64,000 nucleotides of DNA from the IMG/VR virus record IMGVR_UViG_3300026512_000003, positions 62,001-126,000 of that record; one strand, 5' to 3'. This document shows, piece by piece, positions 60,978 through 64,000 of the stretch (positions are counted from its first letter, which is position 1; the number at the start of each line of letters is the position of its first letter). The position numbers and the translations under genes were made by a program. This DNA comes from a virus. The notes beneath the pieces were generated by a model. That model ran no database searches. It worked only from the letters and a program-made list of their open reading frames with translations, and was not told the DNA's origin.

Positions 60978-61142
60978 ATGAATTTGATATTGAAAGTTAA
61001 ATTTGGGAAAGAAGTGGAGGAGATAGTTATAGCAGATGTGAAGTTTTATAGTTTCGAAAGAAATTTCATTGCTGTACATAGAAATAATGGAAAAAAAATA
61101 TATATTAAGACAGGTGCTCTATATCAGCTAAAGGAGGAATAA
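60978..61142 (+). CDS. Small unknown protein, 54 aa
   Basis: ATG with AAGGA seven bases upstream; the stop overlaps the next ATG (TAATG). Strand-rich (LILKVKFGKEVEEIVI and later AVHRNNGKKIYIK). Probably a small beta barrel fragment; function unknown. Confidence 0.5.
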   Translation: MNLILKVKFGKEVEEIVIADVKFYSFERNFIAVHRNNGKKIYIKTGALYQLKEE

Positions 61143-61225
61143 TGTTAGAAAAGAAAACGATATGGCTTAGTGCAGTTGCGATAGTAATTGCTTCTTTGAT
61201 TCAATTAATTTTAGAATGGAGTTGA
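61142..61225 (+). CDS. Tiny single-pass membrane protein, 27 aa
   Basis: ATG preceded by AAGGAGG and overlapping the previous stop. Residues 7-24 are one hydrophobic helix (IWLSAVAIVIASLIQLIL) with a basic N-terminus. Very short, yet the ribosome site and coupling support it. Confidence 0.45.
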   Translation: MLEKKTIWLSAVAIVIASLIQLILEWS

Positions 61226-61226
61226 G

Positions 61227-61472
61227 ATGACAGATTGGATAAAAACACTCAATAATGTAATCTTTAGATGTCCTAAAGATAAAGTCACTATGTCAATAAA
61301 AGATGTTAATGAAATTAGAAGTGAACTAGTAAAGTTGACAAAAGATGTTGAATATAGAAAAAAAGAGATTGCGAGATTAAAAGCTGAAAACATGAGGCTT
61401 ACAGGTAAAACAATAGAATTAGCAGAAGCTAATGAGGCAATAGACATATATAAAATAAACGAGGTGGTGTGA
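61227..61472 (+). CDS. Small coiled-coil protein, 81 aa
   Basis: ATG with GGAG upstream. Residues 28-70 are a charged heptad-rich helix (SELVKLTKDVEYRKKEI and on), so a dimeric coiled coil is likely. No further motif. Confidence 0.5.
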   Translation: MTDWIKTLNNVIFRCPKDKVTMSIKDVNEIRSELVKLTKDVEYRKKEIARLKAENMRLTGKTIELAEANEAIDIYKINEVV

Positions 61473-61684
61473 TGAAAATAAAAACATATGCAACGCATAT
61501 CTTAAAGCAAAGAGATATGGAAAACATAGAGATGACGATAAAAAAACTTGGATTTAAAAAACGAGACTACAGAATAGTGCATTTTGGCAATTTATGGGAG
61601 CTGAAAATCATAAATAAAGAGTTGCATTGGCTTGTAAAATCTATCTCAAAGTTAGAGAGAATAAAAAAAGTAAAAAGGAAATAA
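61472..61684 (+). CDS. Small basic protein, 70 aa
   Basis: ATG at 61472 overlaps the preceding stop by one base, with GAGGTGGT upstream. Basic throughout, with helix-strand-helix pattern. It directly precedes ssb. Function unknown. Confidence 0.5.
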   Translation: MKIKTYATHILKQRDMENIEMTIKKLGFKKRDYRIVHFGNLWELKIINKELHWLVKSISKLERIKKVKRK

Positions 61685-61686
61685 AC

Positions 61687-62400
61687 ATGTTTAATAAAGT
61701 TATAATATTAGGAAATCTTACTAGAGATATTGAGTTGAAGTATTTACAATCAGGTACAGCAGTAGCAGGCTGCGGAATTGCATCTTCTCGAAAATGGAAA
61801 AGTCAAGACGGACAACAAAGAGAAGAGACAATGTTTGTCGACTTGTCTTTTTTTGGGAGAACAGCAGAAGTTGCGAATCAATATTTACACAAAGGTAGTA
61901 AATGTCTGATAGAAGGTAGATTAAAATTAGATCAATGGACAGATCAAAATGGACAAAAAAGATCAAAGCATACCGTACAGGTAGAAGAAATGAAGATGTT
62001 AGACTCTAGGCCTCAGCAAAGTGGACAGCAACAAGGAGGATATCAACAACAAGGAGGATATCAGCAACAAGGCAACTATCAGCAACAAGGCAACTATCAG
62101 CAACAAGGCAACTATCAGCAACAAGGCAACTATCAGCAGCAACCACAAGCATACCAACCTCCACCAACGCAATATGTAGATGCAAATGGTAATCCAATAA
62201 CTGAAGAGCAATATAAGCAGAATATGCAACAGCAAGCTCCACAACAGCAAGCTCCACAACAGCAAGCTCCACAACAGCAAGCTCCACAACAGCAAGATCC
62301 ACAACAGCAAGCTCCACAACAGCAAGCTCCACAACAGCAAGATCCAGTTGTAGAAAATATCCCTGTTATAGATGTTGATGAGGACGAAATCCCTTTTTAA
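61687..62400 (+). CDS. ssb: Single-stranded DNA-binding protein with long repetitive tail
   Basis: A 237-residue SSB; ATG at 61687 starts the family motif (MFNKVIILGNLTRDIELKYL) and has AGGAA upstream. The OB fold ends near residue 105. Residues 110-150 are QQQGGY/QQQGNY repeats and 180-220 are QQQAP/QQQDP repeats, encoded by two tandem repeat arrays. It ends in DVDEDEIPF, the acidic tip that binds partner proteins. Bacterial SSB is about 170-180 residues, so the tail is enlarged. It coats ssDNA at replication forks. Confidence 0.93.
   Translation: MFNKVIILGNLTRDIELKYLQSGTAVAGCGIASSRKWKSQDGQQREETMFVDLSFFGRTAEVANQYLHKGSKCLIEGRLKLDQWTDQNGQKRSKHTVQVEEMKMLDSRPQQSGQQQGGYQQQGGYQQQGNYQQQGNYQQQGNYQQQGNYQQQPQAYQPPPTQYVDANGNPITEEQYKQNMQQQAPQQQAPQQQAPQQQAPQQQDPQQQAPQQQAPQQQDPVVENIPVIDVDEDEIPF
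62026..62133 (+). repeat. Six 18-bp repeats in ssb
   Basis: Six tandem copies near CAGCAACAAGGCAACTAT; the first two read GGAGGATAT in the second half, the last four are identical. Encodes QQQGGY and QQQGNY. Confidence 0.9.
62227..62346 (+). repeat. Eight 15-bp repeats in ssb
   Basis: Eight tandem copies of CAACAGCAAGCTCCA; copies 5 and 8 have GATCCA (QQQDP instead of QQQAP). Confidence 0.9.
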
Positions 62401-62429
62401 TATTAGGTAACCATAAAGAAGGAGTAAAA

Positions 62430-62612
62430 ATGGAATATTGTACATCCCCTTTGAAAAAAAAGGGGCTATGTGATGATTGTAAAAGAGATATTAAAATTTG
62501 GGAAATGAATAATGAAACAAAAATTCTTCCAGATCCAATCGTCACAGTGGTAAAAAATTTAAAAACTAAAAAAAATGTTTGGAAATGCGAGAAGAAAATA
62601 AAAAAGGATTAG
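62430..62612 (+). CDS. Small Cys-containing protein, 60 aa
   Basis: ATG with AAGGAG six bases upstream. It has CTSP, CDDC and a C-terminal CEKK, a possible zinc site of three to four cysteines, and is strongly basic. Function unknown. Confidence 0.5.
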   Translation: MEYCTSPLKKKGLCDDCKRDIKIWEMNNETKILPDPIVTVVKNLKTKKNVWKCEKKIKKD

Positions 62613-62613
62613 C

Positions 62614-62865
62614 ATGACAATTTTAGAATTTGAAGAATTTGTAATGGATGTTTTTGTAACTAAAGGTTGGGCTAAAGAGCATTTAGAAAGTGGACTTTCT
62701 ACAAAAAGTTGGTTTAAAGTGAAATATACAAGTCTCTATAAGAAAAAAGAGATTGAAGTTATTAGAGAAATCAATAAAAAAACCATATGTCTGGTATCGG
62801 ATGATAATTTTAATGATGCCTTCAAGAAATGTTTAAAAATGATAGAAAAAATAGAGGAGAAATAA
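62614..62865 (+). CDS. Small unknown protein, 83 aa
   Basis: ATG with AAGGA upstream, one base after the preceding stop. Alpha/beta, with a helical C-terminus (FNDAFKKCLKMIEKIEEK). No family recognised. Confidence 0.55.
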   Translation: MTILEFEEFVMDVFVTKGWAKEHLESGLSTKSWFKVKYTSLYKKKEIEVIREINKKTICLVSDDNFNDAFKKCLKMIEKIEEK

Positions 62866-62870
62866 AAGAA

Positions 62871-63401
62871 ATGAAAACACATCCATTGATAGAAAAAAAT
62901 TGCACAAATGGACACAGTCAAAATATCCTAAATGAAGAGAGTTATTTTATAGTGCTAGAACAGTATGCTAAAAAAAAACAAGAACTTAGAGATATAAAAG
63001 AGAAGCTTGTTGAGTTAGGACAAAATAAAGTAAAAAAAGAGTTTCTTTTATTGTTACAGAAAAAAAGTTCCGAAGGAGATAAAAACGCTATTGTTATTAT
63101 AAGCCAACTTGAAAAATTCTTTGGTAAGGAAAAATTTGATATTTCTATGAACAGAGATGAGTTAGAGTATGATAACTACATTACTAGATGTGAATATTTG
63201 ACCTTTTCACAAGGTTTTACAGAGCGTTTTTTAATTATAAATAAAGACCTTGACTTTGAAATAACAGATATTACAGAGAAAGATGAATTGTTTCTTGACA
63301 AAGAAGGAGAAGAGATTGTTGATGGAGAGATAGATTGGTTAATAGATTTTTTCTATGCTCAAAACAATGAAATTATAGAAGTCTACGAAAAAAGGGGTTA
63401 A
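62871..63401 (+). CDS. Unknown protein, 176 aa
   Basis: ATG at 62871; GGAG lies about 11 bases upstream. Residues 35-95 are a charged coiled coil, and the C-terminal 80 residues are acidic and aromatic (WLIDFFYAQN). No family recognised. Confidence 0.55.
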   Translation: MKTHPLIEKNCTNGHSQNILNEESYFIVLEQYAKKKQELRDIKEKLVELGQNKVKKEFLLLLQKKSSEGDKNAIVIISQLEKFFGKEKFDISMNRDELEYDNYITRCEYLTFSQGFTERFLIINKDLDFEITDITEKDELFLDKEGEEIVDGEIDWLIDFFYAQNNEIIEVYEKRG

Positions 63402-63403
63402 AA

Positions 63404-63694
63404 ATGACAACAATAGAAGATGTAAGAAGAGTAGTACATGAAATGGACTTGTATCAAGTAGTGGTTATCCATATGACTGAGTTAGAAAAGCTATATCAAT
63501 TTCTAACAAAAGAACAAGCGGAAAAACTGTTTATAAAAGAGGCTAAGAGCTGGTACAATGAAGATGGGCTCGAAGAATTTGTTGGTGATGATGGTCAGTA
63601 TGATATAGAAATTTTAGAAGAGTATTATGGTAGCGAGCCATATCTTGACAATGAAGATCTGGCACATGTTTTCATGGAGCCAATGAATATATAA
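63404..63694 (+). CDS. Small acidic protein, 96 aa
   Basis: ATG two bases after the preceding stop. Acidic, helical, with aromatic residues in the second half (DIEILEEYYGS). No family recognised. Followed by a hairpin. Confidence 0.55.
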   Translation: MTTIEDVRRVVHEMDLYQVVVIHMTELEKLYQFLTKEQAEKLFIKEAKSWYNEDGLEEFVGDDGQYDIEILEEYYGSEPYLDNEDLAHVFMEPMNI

Positions 63695-63710
63695 GGCACT
63701 TTTGTGCCTT
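63693..63710 (+). terminator. Hairpin terminator candidate
   Basis: AAGGCAC-TTTT-GTGCCTT (seven pairs), followed by GTTTGAT. The U-run is weak, so termination is probably partial. It overlaps the stop codon of the 96-aa gene. Confidence 0.5.
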
Positions 63711-63736
63711 GTTTGATAAGAAAAAAAGAGGTAAAG

Positions 63737-64000
63737 ATGAGACACCCAATATATAAATACGAGATGCTTCCAGTACAAAAGGCTGCGACGCTACTTGCAA
63801 ACAATAAATGTAGTCTTGATACGGCTTGCAATATGGCTCTTCAAGGAGTTGGAGATATGACAGTGCTGTCTAAGAGGATGAAGAGTGCATCAGAAAGTCT
63901 TTTACGGGTAAAGTTAACAGCGCTTGCTCTAATGATTAGCGAAGGACATGTTTTTATAGATGCTGCATCAGACGATTGGAACTCAGCTGTTTCTCAAAAC
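63737..64000 (+). CDS. Unknown protein, 3' end outside window
   Basis: ATG with GAGGTAAAG upstream; 88 codons are open to the right edge with no stop. The product is helical with Ala, Leu and Met-rich parts (KAATLLANNKCSLDTACNMA) and a Cys pair. It follows a terminator-like hairpin. Family cannot be judged from the fragment. Confidence 0.6.
   Translation, partial: MRHPIYKYEMLPVQKAATLLANNKCSLDTACNMALQGVGDMTVLSKRMKSASESLLRVKLTALALMISEGHVFIDAASDDWNSAVSQN

Noticed and set aside
62026-62346. CRISPR-like repeat array
   Set aside because: Units are contiguous without spacers and keep the ssb reading frame. The repeats at 52006-52059 and 32375-32482 are rejected as CRISPR for the same reason.
61999-62445. 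Minus-strand ORFs over the ssb tail
   Set aside because: They are by-products of the CAG-rich repeats; the translation is pure Leu/Trp or Val/Ala repetition.

Overview
The window looks like a contiguous piece of a large, AT-rich tailed-phage genome with both ends cut off: open frames run off the left and right edges. Genes are dense, mostly preceded by AAGGAG-type ribosome sites, and often overlap by 1-20 bases. A holin / inner spanin / lipoprotein outer spanin set and an amidase endolysin point to a Gram-negative host. The low GC and the absence of tRNA genes or host genes do not fix the host further; a low-GC host such as a Campylobacterota member is only a guess. No terminase, portal or recognisable major capsid gene is present, so the genome is larger than this window.

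Positions 1-38909 (minus strand) form the virion/late block. Read in the direction of transcription it runs from a glycine-zipper protein and a beta-helix tail protein (38.9-36.3 kb), through small fibre/appendage proteins, a prohead-protease-like protein (30.0-31.3 kb), a C-terminal fragment of the multisubunit RNA polymerase beta-prime subunit (26.3-28.0 kb), a lysis cassette (25.5-26.3 kb), an RCC1-like propeller protein and many unassigned structural proteins, to a very large tape-measure-like protein (3.9-8.1 kb), a phage GroES/GroEL pair (2.2-3.8 kb) and a gene with a textbook -1 ribosomal frameshift signal (1.5-2.2 kb).

Positions 38.9-39.0 kb are a divergent intergenic region. Rightward from it lie an HNH protein overlapping the endolysin, then a region of tiny ORFs separated by an unusual density of RNA hairpins (39.9-41.6 kb) that ends in a strong intrinsic terminator 23 bases before the first gene of the replication block.

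Positions 41.6-64.0 kb (plus strand) are the replication/nucleotide block: a candidate single-strand annealing protein, a Cas4/RecB-like nuclease, a replication initiator that carries five iterons inside its own reading frame, DnaB helicase, class I ribonucleotide reductase (NrdA, NrdB), a DnaG-type primase that has lost its zinc ligands, a C5 cytosine methyltransferase, an SMC/RecF-like ATPase and an SSB with a long repetitive tail, interleaved with many small unknown genes. One HU-like gene (47.5 kb) runs against the block.

The most notable observations are the RNA polymerase fragment in the virion operon, the frameshift cassette, the phage chaperonin pair, a short Lys-x-Ala motif repeated through several otherwise unrelated virion proteins, the hairpin-rich region with the terminator before the replication operon, and the iterons in the initiator gene.
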